Source of the DNA: Lineus longissimus
Lineage: Eukaryota; Nemertea; Pilidiophora; Heteronemertea; Lineidae
Assembly (NCBI RefSeq): GCF_910592395.1
Contig: NC_088317.1
Coordinates: 6,758,001 to 6,822,000 of the forward strand
Direction of reading: 5' to 3'
Length of the DNA: 64,000 nucleotides
Shown one piece after another: positions 36,073-47,785 of the stretch (position 1 is the first letter of the stretch; each line of letters begins with the position of its first letter). The notes beneath the pieces were generated by a model. That model saw only the letters and a list, made by a program, of their open reading frames with translations, searched no databases and was not told the origin of the DNA. The position numbers and the translations under genes were made by a program.

Positions 36073-37330
36073 CTAACCTAGTGCATCCGTTGGTTTCCAG
36101 GGACAACCATTTCTGAACCGACCAAATACTCTGTAGGATATGAACTTAGAGAAGACGCTAAAACAGGCAATGAGTGTTCCTCTGCGACATCCTGCAAAAA
36201 AATGTATTAATGTTGGACCAGGTCTATTGAGAATTTTTGCAGCAGGCCTGAAATATCTCGACATTTCTGTTACTGGGTGATATGTGAGTATAAAGATCCG
36301 ATTACTTTCATAGCCCTTCCAATAAACCACAGCTCTTTGTCGGTTAAACGACAAACTAACGGCGACGGTCACCCAGGAGCTTATATGCTCAGGACATGCT
36401 TTATTGCCTGGGAGACTTTCACAAATTCCAGGCTTGAACATATCTTGATCGTTCATACCTATCCGAACTCTTAATTGAAATAGTGGCTGGATTGTCATCT
36501 TCACGTCAACTGTATTTTGCCACTTGAATTTTAAAATGTCTCCCCGGAATTTGCTTCCTGGATATATATCAAAGACAAACGTGAACCCATCATTTATAGA
36601 GTGTATAAGTATTCTGCATATGCATGTATGGGCAGTTCTGGGGTATCCAGTCGGTCCCTTGGCAAACTTAGTTTGAGGTCCATATTTCGATTCACAATGA
36701 TGTGAATATAGGTTTTTAAATCTTTCTTTTAGAGGTGCCTTTTTTAGGTCGTAATATTGCGTAAACGGCCATATAGCTAAAATATTGATTAAGTATCATG
36801 TAAGCGTTATCAAATTAAAGATCTTCCAGAAAATTAGTGACTTCGACTATACATGGTATAGAACTGACCAATGCCAATGATTCTAATAAGTTCTGAATAA
36901 CACCATAGGGAATGAGAGCAACGTCCTCCTCGTACAGCCTTCCTGTAATGCAAAACGCATGATTGAGTCGTCCATACATTTCTAGCTCGTTTAAGTCCCG
37001 CTGTAAGTTTTCTTTATTTCGATGAAAAACTAGGCAAAATAAATGTGCATTTCAATAGAAAATGCATTGGGCCGAACATACATGCACCACTACTTATACC
37101 GTTTGGTTCATTTTAAAGTGATCATTGCACAGTTAGCGGAAAGACGCCGCTATTTGACGTTACCTTCGCCGTCATCTCGGAGCTGTTCGGATCCACTTCG
37201 AAATACGCCTGTTTGGACGCTTACCTGTCAAACCGTGTACCGTACACGTACTGAACATTAAAGCATAAACGGCAACGACTATCATCAAGATGAAACCAAT
37301 TGGTAACTGACCGCTTATCAAACTGCCCAT
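36073..37330 (-). CDS. Secreted cysteine-rich protein, tandem paralog 3 (two exons)
   Basis: Exon 1 is 37330-37225 and exon 2 is 36776-36073. Lengths (106 + 704 nt), phase and splice sites match paralogs 1 and 2. Most diverged of the three: CICRILIHSINDGF replaces CICRKCIHSIKDGF, so the cysteine at position 92 is lost; GDILKFKWQNTVDVKM replaces GQILILKWQKAVDMKM; GMNDQDMF replaces GMNYQNMF. No stop or frameshift despite this divergence and several transposon insertions in the same unit, which argues for selection on the protein. The TATA box is intact. Confidence 0.75.
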
Positions 37331-37358
37331 GGTCGCTTTCGATATCCGTTGAGCTTCG

Positions 37359-37365
37359 TTATATA
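37359..37365 (-). promoter_or_regulatory. TATA box of paralog 3
   Basis: TATATAA at the same distance from the start codon as in copy 1. Confidence 0.5.
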
Positions 37366-38250
37366 GGTATGACAGGCGACTTCAACATTGTCACTCACCA
37401 TTGTAAATCATTGTAAAATGGCCATCGGGAAACGTTAAGGTTTCTTGATCGGTCATCATCGCGTAGAAACCCAAAAACTAGCAAAATACTACTGTGACGG
37501 GCAGTATAATGTCACTAGAAATCCCAACTACACTCATGGAAATCGTTCTTATTATATTATTTTCATTTAAAAACAGCTATTTTTCGAGCTATGTTACTCA
37601 TAGTGACGGACGTGTACGATCTTTCCGTTGATCTGATGTAGATTTTTCTGCTGGGAATCCAAACCTGAGAGGTGGATATTCTTCAGTCAACCAACAATTA
37701 TTTTTAAAAAACTCACCAGAGCTTTCCAGGAACATCCATTTCCCTTTGTCAATGATCTTCGGAACGAGGCTGTTTGCTAAAATACTGTGAGTTGGCTGAG
37801 GAATATTCACCTCACGGATCTTCTCGTTGCTTATAGCCCCGCCCAATGCAGTCTCAAACGAACATGACGAAATGCTCGCACTCACAAGGAACTCATTAAA
37901 TGTACACCGTCGAGAAAGGTTTCAGCCGGCCCTAACAATATCCTTGCCCAGGTTCACCGAGACAAACGGCGCGAGAATTGGTTGAAGGGCGTACGATGGT
38001 AGTAGGAGATGTTCTATGACCAACACACGTATTATCTTCTCTTCTGAAATGGCTGTGTTGAGTTTGCTTTCATGGTTGTATAGATTGATAATTGTTCTAG
38101 AATTTTCAATTTCTATTGTCACTAGCTGCTAATGTAACAATTGCCTTAATTTATAGTGACACTTTGTAACATTTTCCATTAAAAAGACTATTTGCCCAAG
38201 GCATCCTTTATTATCATCTGATAATAACATATGAAAAAGCTGAAACAGAG

Positions 38251-38750
38251 GGCTTGTGGGATTCGACTCGATGACTCGACGACGCGATGGCTCGATGACG
38301 CGATCGTTGCTATGGATTTTGCTAAAATACGGAATCCCATGATCCTGGTCTCCGGGCTACCGCTGCAACAGCAAAGGTTTTAGCTCGGCCTTCCCATTCC
38401 CTGCTACGGTATGTGGAAGGATGTGCCCCCCCCCCCCCCAGCCATGGCCACTGGAGATTGGTCCCCGCGATTGATTTTGATATTTAAAGGACTCGCGGAA
38501 GTTTCATAGCATGCAAAATGACCGGAGATTTAATTGACAAACAAGCTTCTAGTGGCCATCGTCAGATGTCATGTGGTAGTCTGTCAACAATCGGAATTTC
38601 GCATATGTGCAGTTTTTTAGACTCAGTCCCTCAGTCCCTCTTCCGTCCCTTGACATCTGCCCCCCCCCCCCCCCCCCAATACATCAGCCCCTATACATGC
38701 TTTCCGAAATTGGTGGCTTGCATTGGAACTAACTTTTTCCCCCCCCCCCC

Positions 38751-38782
<32 letters not shown>

Positions 38783-39873
38783 TCCATAGTCAAGGGGGCC
38801 GCAGGCGCGTTCCCGATTTTTCGGGAAAAGGGGGTTAATTTTCACTCTTGTTTCGGGGAAAAATCCCCGAAAAATCAATAAATAGGGGTGTTATTACTGC
38901 TATTTTCCCTTCAAAAACTGAAAATAGGGGTATATTTTCTCATGTTTTCCTTCCCTGGGTCTTCTTCCCCGAAAAGATTTTTAAAAAGCCCGTTTTACGG
39001 GCCGTTTTATCCCCGGTTAAAATTAATTGGAAATCTACAAGTTGGCCTGAGGACATGTATGGGCTGACCCTTCCTTTAGGGGGTAGGGATCCAAGACTCC
39101 CTTCAATTAGGGGGTAGGGATCCAATACTCCCTTCAATTAGGGGGGTAAGATCAAATCCTTCCTTCAAATAGGGGGTCAATTTCCTCACAAAAGCCCGCA
39201 AATAGGGGGTACAAAAAAATGCTGTTTCCTTCCATTAGGGGGTGATTTTAAAACTTGGGAACAAGCCTATGTACCCCCTAAATAAGGGGAGTGGGGGGGG
39301 GGCGGGCTTCTTCCCCCTTGTCCGTCATTAAAGGCATTCAAGTGTGTTGGTCAACCATGACTATCTCCTTTGTCCCTCCACCACAGGCCTAGTTTCCCCT
39401 TATGACATCACTATTTCGGACACTCAGCGCCCCATTTCTGGAAAGGGGTATAGGGCATTTAATATTGCCGTGCTGAACGGATATCTAGAGCCAACCTTGT
39501 CTCCAGGAACTCGCGTGTCATTTTAACATTGGAATTTCTGCTCGTAAAGAACCTGGGTAGGAGGTTGATCTGAACCAGCTATATTTAGGTGTATTTAGCT
39601 GTATTGACGGTAAGATACCAGTGGCTTGCATAGCAACATGGCGCATGGTTTTATCAAAAATGCGAACTTGTAGGAAACGAAAAATGGTCGGATTAGATAC
39701 GGTGAAAACAGCTGGAAAGGGGTTGGTAATGATCGGTTCTTTTTTATTTTCCTCCACTTATGATTCTATGTATAAATTACAGTCCAAGCAGTGATATTCT
39801 TTAAAAAGATTCCAACTTGATCGCGTCATCGAGTCATCGCGTCGTCGAGTCATCGAGTCGAATACCACAAGCC
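38251..39873. mobile_element. hAT-like non-autonomous element with 55-bp TIRs and 8-bp TSD
   Basis: Flanked by exact AAACAGAG duplications (38243-38250 and 39874-39881). The 55-bp termini starting GGCTTGTGG (38251-38305 and 39819-39873) match with two mismatches and are built from repeats of CGATGACTCGA. An 8-bp duplication suits hAT-type transposition (inference). The interior is non-coding: poly-C runs, part of the small MITE seen at 31382, and a G-rich ~31-bp tandem repeat. Absent from copies 1 and 2. Confidence 0.85.
39076..39170. repeat. G-rich ~31-bp tandem repeat
   Basis: Units containing TTAGGGGGTAGGGATCCAA and CTCCCTTCAA start near 39076, 39107 and 39138, decaying further downstream to about 39240. 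Located inside the hAT-like element. Confidence 0.7.
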
Positions 39874-39892
39874 AAACAGAGTATCCCTAAAG

Positions 39893-40333
39893 CGGCGTTG
39901 CGAAAACACGGAACGGAACGGAACGGAATAATGTTACGGAATAGGGTGAAAATCCGGTCTGTAGTTTATAACTACCTAAAAAGGCAAGGTTGAGCGCTCA
40001 AAATATAGTTCCAGGTTTCGAGTTTATTTTTGTGGTCTATTTCTCAGCTACATCGTAGCTAAGAGTGTAGTGACTAACGAAGAGTCGATTCTTAGCCATT
40101 TAACGTCGCGATGATCATGTCTTGACATGCATGCCACCTGTTTACGCGGCCTATTTAGGTTATTTCCTCTCTTATACTTCAATAAGACCGCAGGCCTTCC
40201 TCCTATAAATGTTTTTTAGTTCACAAGTTCATGCTGATCCTCCTAAATTTTGTTATGCGGTGCTGTTGAAGTGGCAAAAACAATCCGACAAGTATTCCGT
40301 AACATTATTCCGTTCCGTGTTTTCGCAACGCCG
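39893..40333. mobile_element. Mutator-like MITE with 9-bp TSD
   Basis: A 441-bp element starting and ending CGGCGTTGCGAAAACACGGA, with ~40-bp inverted repeats. The left arm has two extra CGGAA units. It is flanked by TCCCTAAAG (39884-39892) and TCCCAAAAG (40334-40342), a 9-bp duplication with one mismatch. Copies 1 and 2 have the single uninterrupted TCCCTAAAGG site. 9-bp duplications are typical of Mutator-like elements (inference). Non-coding. Confidence 0.8.
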
Positions 40334-40772
40334 TCCCAAAAGGCAATGTATGAGTATCCATGTATGTGCTATAGTTGGATTTATACAGATGATTTTATCA
40401 AAAAGATGGAGAGACAATCTTCATTAATACAATGTACATTCATGTACGGTAATGCACTTCGAAACGTCCCGTCTAAAAGATACTATACAAATGATCTCTC
40501 TGGTGTGTGGGCGTGCGTGCGCCTGTGTCAGGGGGGGGGGGGCTGGGATGGAAGGGGGATTTGTCAGTCGATGGGGGGGGGGGGGGCTGTGGTAGTATAT
40601 TGACCTCTTGTTTTCACGTTCTTATGCCCCGAAAGGATATATTGGGTAACCGTATAATAGGAAGATATAGATCGCGAGAGAGGAGTGATTACCAAGCAAC
40701 TCCTCGAAACAGCAGCTCAAGTACTTCATATAATTATCATTAGTGTGTTATAGATATACAATGTTCATGCGA

Positions 40773-43319
40773 TCACGAAAATCATGCTTTATTATTATTA
40801 TTCAAGCGGGCCACCCTAGATTAGCGCATGATAATTGCCACGACTACCCCCGCTGAACCTGTTCGTTGTAGTGTATATTTGATGAAGTATCACATGACTC
40901 CACGTGTGCAGGGAACGCGGGTATACACATCTTAGACAAAGGAAAAGTGATGAGAAAATAATAATGGTCAACAAGCCGGTCCTTCCGAATATCAGTCACG
41001 TGACCGGCTGACTGGTAGCCTCAATGAACTGGAGACTTTGATACTTTAATATGGGCGCTCATAACCTACGAATCGTGAATTAAAAAATCAATTTGACAGG
41101 TCGAGAAGGTGAAGGTCGTTCAAAGATACAGATGGTCCTCTCAAACACGGCTTAGGTCGTGACACGCACAGAAACAGGTGAGTTTTTTTTCAATTTTACT
41201 TCAAATTTAGTCGAAACCTGAGATATAATAACTTTCTGTACAGTACGATAGCCCGGGAAAGTTGCCTTGATTCATATTGTAGCGACCCTGTGTGTAGTTC
41301 CGCCATTCCTACTGGTATATGTCTAGCTATATAATTAAGACCATATCATTTAAACGCAATGTATCGCACAGTTCCCAGCGCGATGTTCCTGAGTATTCGT
41401 ACTGTATTTCTTTCTTTCTTGGGAATGTCTGCAAGATCATGTTGAACAACTCTTTTAGTCAACAATCTTGTCTGTGTTCTGGAAGTTGCAAAAAAGCACA
41501 TTCCAGTCTAAATTTATCAACTGTAACACAATTATTGTCTATCTTATAACATTGTACATTTATCTTTACCATGGATAGATTAGTACATGTTATCGTCACT
41601 AATAAAAAGAATGAATCAGTGAATAGTATGCGTATCTAAGATAAGTCAAGGGGGTCCGTTTTGCCCGATGGATAGGCGCTTTCCAAAAATTAAGGGATTT
41701 TCGTGTTCACTTTTAGAGCTGCCTTTCAGCTTTGGGTATTGTCACGGTCAAAGTCAAAGATTTTTCCGAAAAGGGGGTCACTTGCACCACGGGCCTCTTG
41801 CCTCTGCCTAAAGATAAGTTTATTATTTATTTTTGTTGCAAAAAACAGTTAGTGTATCAACGTATATATACACAGCATTGCGTTAGTACAAAAATAATTT
41901 CTGTTATAGATCTAGCAATAGCATAATACATTTAATCATGCACATTCAAACAATATTTCAAAATCAATTCAAGATCGATCTCGCCGAACCTTTCTGGTCG
42001 ATATGGATGATACTCCTGACCAGATGCTCCAATTACATTACCATGCACTCATCTAAGGGGACATGCACGACGTAAGATTTTTCAATTCGAAAACTACTGC
42101 CAACAGGACAGTGACTCCTCCTAACAAAATCATTGAAAAAAACATTGCACTGCAATAAACAATGCACTAGAACGCAATCTTAACGTTAGTCGACCTGGCT
42201 GAATTCGCGAGCGATGTCCAAAACCACCTCAAAATTTAACGAGCATAAACAATTAATCATTTATTTGAGATCAGCATATTGTGTGACACTACATGTCATC
42301 ACACTACTAACATAAGTGCCTAACGCACTTTTGGCCAAATTGGTTTTTTTTTACAGAAATGGCTCCCCATAGTAAGCAGCACAATCTGGACTATATGCCT
42401 AAGTCAAACAACCGATTACGTCGCAGATTACTTAAAACAGGCATTTTCGCCAACTCAAGCATCTGACATAGGCATTTTTCTAGTTCTTTCTTTTGCCGTG
42501 ACATAAGCATTTGTTGGACATTGCCTAAGTCAGTGATGGAAAGTGCCTATGAAAATAAGCATTATGTTATATTATTGGTGTGATGTGGTGGTGCATGGTG
42601 ACGATCATGAATGTTATTCCACAATCACCTATACCACGACAGAGTAGTCGAATCTTTGGTTCAAATTGAAAATGCCCATTGACTATAATTTCAAACAATG
42701 CCTATTTTGCAGACCGATCGAGATAGGAACAATATAAAGGGTAGATAAAAAACGCGCCGAACTTCACGGGTTTATTATTACTACAAAGGCAACCAGTCTA
42801 TGAAAATGAGATTTGATGAATAATAGGCCCTGTTTGTTCTCAACATAATTCTACATTTTGCTTATGATAAGCTTGAAAATTTTAGATTTATGGAAAATTC
42901 AAATGCTGTATCAAAAAATCACAGCAATACTCTCGTCAAGATCAAATGTTATTCCAAAATCTCAAAAGGCACCCGGCCAGTCCCAATGAAAATGCATGTA
43001 TATTTCCCCCACAGCATGTGTAAATTTATGTTTTGATAATTATGGGTTTTGAAGTTATGTCAATATCATTGCTTGTGGATCACCTTTGCAAATTAAACAA
43101 AGTGATGATTTGGCCTACTATCCTGGTTCCATTCTGCCCTCAGCCTCTCCTACCGTACACCAAGGTCTACTGTAGAGTGTCACGCAGAAACGCTCATCAC
43201 GCTTTGGGGTATTTATCCTCCAAGGAGAATGAGCAATTTTGCGTCTTCCTAGGGGATGTGTACTCTTCCAAGGGCTGAAGAAAAAAAAGCTGTTCTTGCG
43301 TTCGCCTCTTTCTTTACAG
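40773..43319. other. Single-copy sequence between the array and the first single-copy gene
   Basis: No coding region I can support. A strong splice-donor-like site (AAACAG|GTGAGT at 41178, followed by a T-run) could be the end of a 5'-UTR exon for the gene at 43325, whose start codon follows an acceptor. The motif TGCCTAAGTC and its relatives recur at 42399-42535. Confidence 0.35.
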
Positions 43320-43324
43320 TGACC

Positions 43325-46300
43325 ATGAGGCCAATACCTATTTCAGTGGCCGTCTTGGCCGCAGGCCTACTCGTGGCAACAGTTGGTAAGTAAAAAAAGC
43401 GTTAAAAACTGTATTCCTACTGAATGAAGTATTACCGTTTTTGTCTACGTGTATATGGAAATAAAAGTGCATGTTTCGATTCCAAGACAAATCCAAACAA
43501 ACCGAGGAGAAATTAACCCTCCTTATTTGATATTTTACTCTTCGTCTTATCCAAGCAAGAGTGTTCTTTATCGAAACCCGTACAGTATACAATGCCTGAT
43601 CAAAAACAAACTGAACGACCATATTCCTCTATTGCGGACACCCATGGGACTTACAAGTGCTGTCCTCAATAGCGAGATATCCTGATGAGAGAGATCAAAT
43701 TAAATGGAAACAACCAATTTGGGGCCAAAACTAGTGTCGTTTATAGAGTGTCCTTAGAATAAAGAGGTGTCCGCGGAGCACAGCACGTTAACCAACAAGA
43801 CCCAAAGCACCAGAATCAGTCGGATGCCTAGAAGGAAAAAACGAGCGAGATATCTCAATTTGTTTCGTCGTTCTATCTTATGATGCAAAATCTTGAGTTA
43901 TTTTAAAGTTGTCTTAATTCAGTTCTATTTGCCACTCATTTTAACCCCGACTTTACTTCACAAAATTGGTTCTGATGCTCAAAATACTCGACCGAATCGA
44001 GATATCGTGGTTTCATGTTTCCTCTGAATACAGTTCATCCATTGGTACTGGTACTTCGATTCTGAAGGTGATGAAAATGAGCTCGTTCGAGTTTTTGTCA
44101 CCATGTATCTATGTCGTAATCAAGGTCTGAGTTTATCAGTTTATCTTTAAATCAGTGTTTCCCTTTCAACTGAGTTGTATTATCATGATTTTTGGTCAAA
44201 GGTCGCGTTTCCCGATTATGTTATAAAAAACGCACTTTTTCCTGATAATGTATACGTGTCTTTTGACTTTTACATTCCAGCCAACAGCATAGAGGGAGCT
44301 TCAGGTAATTCTATATTGGTCGGGATGATATCATATTAATGTAGAGCGCATGCGTGGACGCTCCCCATTCGCACTGATACCTACACTCATAAATAATTTT
44401 GAGTTGTTGAGCTTTTGAAAAAGCTTCAAGGGTTTTTACGCCAACACAAATATGCACCCCATAGAGGTCTTTTAGAGAAGTGACCCCCCGCAAAAAAAAA
44501 TCTTTTACCATGGCCAAATGTATCTATAATCTGACCCCGACTCATGACTATTCGGCGACCATTCTCTTGGTTCTTTACACTTTGCATACTAAAAGGTCGT
44601 GGGTGAAACTCCGCCAGTGTGTTACAACTTGACGTATCTATATTTTTCATCGAGTTAATTCCCCCCAAGGTCCGCAATTGAACCTTATTTCAAGTTGTAG
44701 CAATCATCAACAAGTTAATAGCAACAACTTAGAAGAAGAAAATGTAGAGGGCGGTGTATCATCTGTCAGCGTTTCCCGTAGTTCAGTGCTTCCTTCATTG
44801 TGACCAGAAGTCACAGAACAAGAATACCACTATTCAAACAACAACCATTCGAGGCCTGACATAGGGAGTTTTCGCAAATCTCCCGAAACGCCAACGCGAA
44901 CGCCTATCCCTTTGTTCTACGCCGTGGTCAGGGATCATACATGAAATAGGCTTTCACGTTCGCGTTTCGGTGGCTTTGCGAAAACTTTGTATTGTTGGAA
45001 ATCACTGACAGAGAGTTAAGCACAGATACACTAATGGATATTAGGGAGTTTTTGCAAAGGGCCCCCGAAACGTCAACGCAATTGTCCGATATCGTTATCA
45101 GGTAGGCGAACAACGAGATAGGCGTTCACGTTGGCGTTTCATGGATTTGCGAAAACTCATTGTTAACTCCGAAAGCGCTAATTGTAAACACAAAACGCTG
45201 ATTATGTATCATCATAATTCTACGTTAAGAAGATAATCACTCAAACGGAAAGTACATGTAGTAATATTAAACCTTATTTTTTCCTCTTCTAGTGCTCGGG
45301 AAGATGTTACGAATGAAAAGAGGCATGCACGGCGTGGTCAGGTTGCCATACCACGTTGATGTCGACAAGAAGGCAAGAGCCGGTGAGTCGCATAACATGG
45401 CAAAACTGCAGTGGTAACTTGTAATGATTACTGCAATTACCACACAGTATATGTAACACCCAAAATATTGCCCCAGTTGCTGAATTGGCGTTTGGGACAA
45501 ACGTTACTGTTAGCTCAACTGAGCGTTATCTCTTTTAAATTCCATTAGCAATTATAGTGGCTTTAGGGCGATACTGCAAACGCTAATCGAGCAACGGGGT
45601 CCTAACTCGGCGTATACATGCTTACTAGTTCCAGTTAAAAGACGTTTTATTGATCGTCCCTATATTATTCACAAACAGCTCAGATGTGATAAAACAGAAA
45701 ACATTGTTGGGCCTACGTCGTTAGCCTCTTAATTCCAGGCGCCGAGTCCAACCATCCTCGCAGTGGCCCGCCTCCTCGTCCCTTGAGCGAAACCAGTAAT
45801 CGGAACACAGCCTGCGGTGGAGGCTGGGAAATGACCAAATGCGCTTTCCTATCAATTGAGCGCTGAATGGAGAAGCCCATGACCGGCGGGCCCATGACAT
45901 TTGACTGTAAAGTTGGCTATGAGAGGCTTTTGATAATCGAGTCGCATTCCGTATGGGCCGGTATTGAATGAAAAATACAATTTTATCATTGCTGCTTCAA
46001 TCTTAATCTGTGATTTGTCTTTGTGCCTTTTCCAGAATGTCATGCGAAGCACCTTATCTATAACTCCTCCACTCGCAAGTGCTGCGCCAGGTCGGAATAT
46101 TACTATGAAGGGACTGGGAAGTGTATGAGCGTGTGTAAGTCAAACAGATCGGCATGAGGGGTGTTGTGGTGACGTCAGCGCCAAAGGCAGATCAACTCCT
46201 AAACATTCCATCATGCACACGTTGACCGTTTACAATAACGACATGCAATCACAGGAACTGGTGTGATCACATAACCTCCTCTAGCAGAACATGGCTAGAA

Positions 46301-47785
46301 ATGGTCAGCGCGGAAATGAAATTCATCAGCGTATTGATGGAGGAGGAGAGTCGATTTGACCGTTTCTCAATAATAAAATTATAGTGGAACCTTTTAACAT
46401 CAAAATACTCAGCTAGCTCACATTCTATAGCCCCACCGCCGAATAGAAGGTCCCCTAAGAATGTACATCTGCGACCATGTCGTGAGACAGCAAGGGGCGA
46501 ATTGCAAATTTTGAGGTAAGGTGGTGGTCAAGCAGCATTTCGTTCCATTCTGAGAAAATAGGTAAAAAGCAATGGAAAATGCACTATGGCAGTCAAGTTC
46601 AATGCTTCATACTGCCTTTTTTGCTATATCAAATTTTGCCATGGAGCTCGAAGATGTGTCCAGTGTGGAGGTAAAAACTTGATGGCATTGCGTCATTTAT
46701 GAGTACAAAGTATTTTTACATCCTGATTTCCTGATATGATGACGTTTTTTGTTGCAGTGCCAAAAGGAATGTGTCCGAAGGGCAAAAAAATAGACTGGAC
46801 CAGGGGGTTGTACCATTCGCCTCTATGCATCAACGGTGAGTAGAGATGATTGACAACCACGCCGGTGGACGTTTTCAGTGTGGGCCGAGTCGGAGTGTTT
46901 ACCCTCATTGTTTGGGATCGCTGAAAGACTGATTGACACTTTTTCTCTGTTTCACCGATTGACAATGGTTGAGACGTCGTGGTCTCTTTGCTGTGAATTG
47001 TTTTGAAACACTGAAATATGTTGAACAACCAGAAACGGACACCATTTTAGTCGCATACTTAAGTGATGTTCGGCTCCATAAGGTTTGACGATTTCATTTT
47101 TAGTCGAATACTTGCTTCATTTCGTTCTACATTATGAACATGTATGGACTGTTGATGGGTATAATTCTAATTACCGTAAAATGGAGTGAAATTGATACTT
47201 AGTGTAGTTGTCCAACCTCCCCAAATATGTAGGCCAAGAGGTACGGTTGGGGCAATTTAATCCAAAGGGCCATCATTTAACGCATGTTTGTAAAATAATT
47301 AATGTAAAATAGAAGGTTCATCGTGTCTGTATGGTTCAAACTGTGGAATAAAAAAGTATGGGCCAATTTCTTCACCCCTCCTTTTGGTCCAATTTTACTC
47401 TATTCTGGTCCATTTTCGCTCCATCTTACGGCATCTCTGGTCTCATCACTTTGCAGATAACGACAAAGCGGCAAAACAATTGGCAGAAAAGCCTGTGTTA
47501 AACGGGCAAGAGAAGAAATACATGAGAAAAATACTGACTCCGAAAGGAAAGCCCGCCAAACATCAGGTCGCCAAGACCAAGAAGCACCTGACCAAAGATC
47601 AGAAGAAAAAACTTGACATAAAGAAAGCGCAAATGGCCGCGTTCAAAGCTATGCAAAAGGCCAACAGAAAGAAGCAGAAAGCAAACAAGACGAAGACGGC
47701 AGGGGAAGAGGCAAACAAACAAGAAGAAGAAGGCAAACAAAAAGAAAAAGGCAAACAAAAAAAGATGAATGCCAAGAAATCGTAG
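43325..47785 (+). CDS. Secreted 226-aa protein: six-cysteine core plus lysine-rich tail (six exons)
   Basis: Unrecognised. Exons: 43325-43385, 44281-44304, 45293-45382, 46036-46134, 46758-46835, 47457-47785. Every intron is GT-AG and phase 1, and the joined frame is 227 codons including TAG. Residues 1-20 (MRPIPISVAVLAAGLLVATV) are a signal peptide. A KR at 37-38 could be a propeptide site. Exons 4-5 hold six cysteines (60, 74, 75, 88, 97, 115) and an N-glycosylation sequon NSS (68-70). Exon 6 (118-226) has none and is extremely rich in K, Q and E, probably helical. The start follows an acceptor (TTTACAG at 43319), so a 5'-UTR exon lies upstream. AATAAA occurs at 48408 and 48660. A role in an extracellular matrix or biomineral is possible from the composition but unproven. 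Confidence 0.85.
43630..43775. mobile_element. Decayed MITE related to 263-433 (intron 1)
   Basis: Contains CTCTATTGCGGACACC on the left and GTGTCCTTAGAATAAAGAGG on the right, an inverted pair resembling the arms of the TA-flanked MITE in the tandem unit. Ends are worn. Confidence 0.45.
44863..44988. mobile_element. Foldback MITE A in intron 2
   Basis: Inverted arms starting GAGTTTTCGCAAA, each followed by CGAAACG and GCGAACG motifs, around a short centre. A second copy lies 55 bp downstream. Confidence 0.65.
45043..45157. mobile_element. Foldback MITE B in intron 2
   Basis: Diverged second copy of the element at 44863-44988 in the same orientation, again with arms AGGGAGTTTTTGCAAA and TTTGCGAAAACTC. 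Confidence 0.65.

Larger units (their letters stand above)
25340..40772. repeat. Tandem unit, copy 3 (3'-truncated)
   Basis: Third and most diverged copy. Homology to copy 1 stops at 40772 (corresponding to about 11528), so the last ~656 bp of the unit is missing. Private events compared with copies 1 and 2: LINE fragment 27130-28156; loss of ~160 bp equivalent to about 3207-3366; LINE fragment 29283-30064; small MITE 31382-31573; element with 8-bp TSD 38251-39873; element with 9-bp TSD 39893-40333. The secreted-protein gene is still intact. Confidence 0.95.

Noticed and set aside
1-40772. The tandem array as a pure assembly artefact (duplicated haplotypes)
   Set aside because: Not fully excluded, but three copies with private insertions, incompatible shared characters and a truncated last copy are better explained by real duplication. 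Long reads over the junctions would settle it.
47384-47785. A 133-codon stand-alone lysine-rich gene
   Set aside because: Its first ~24 codons are intron sequence ending in a TTTGCAG acceptor at 47456. The frame is the last exon of the gene starting at 43325.
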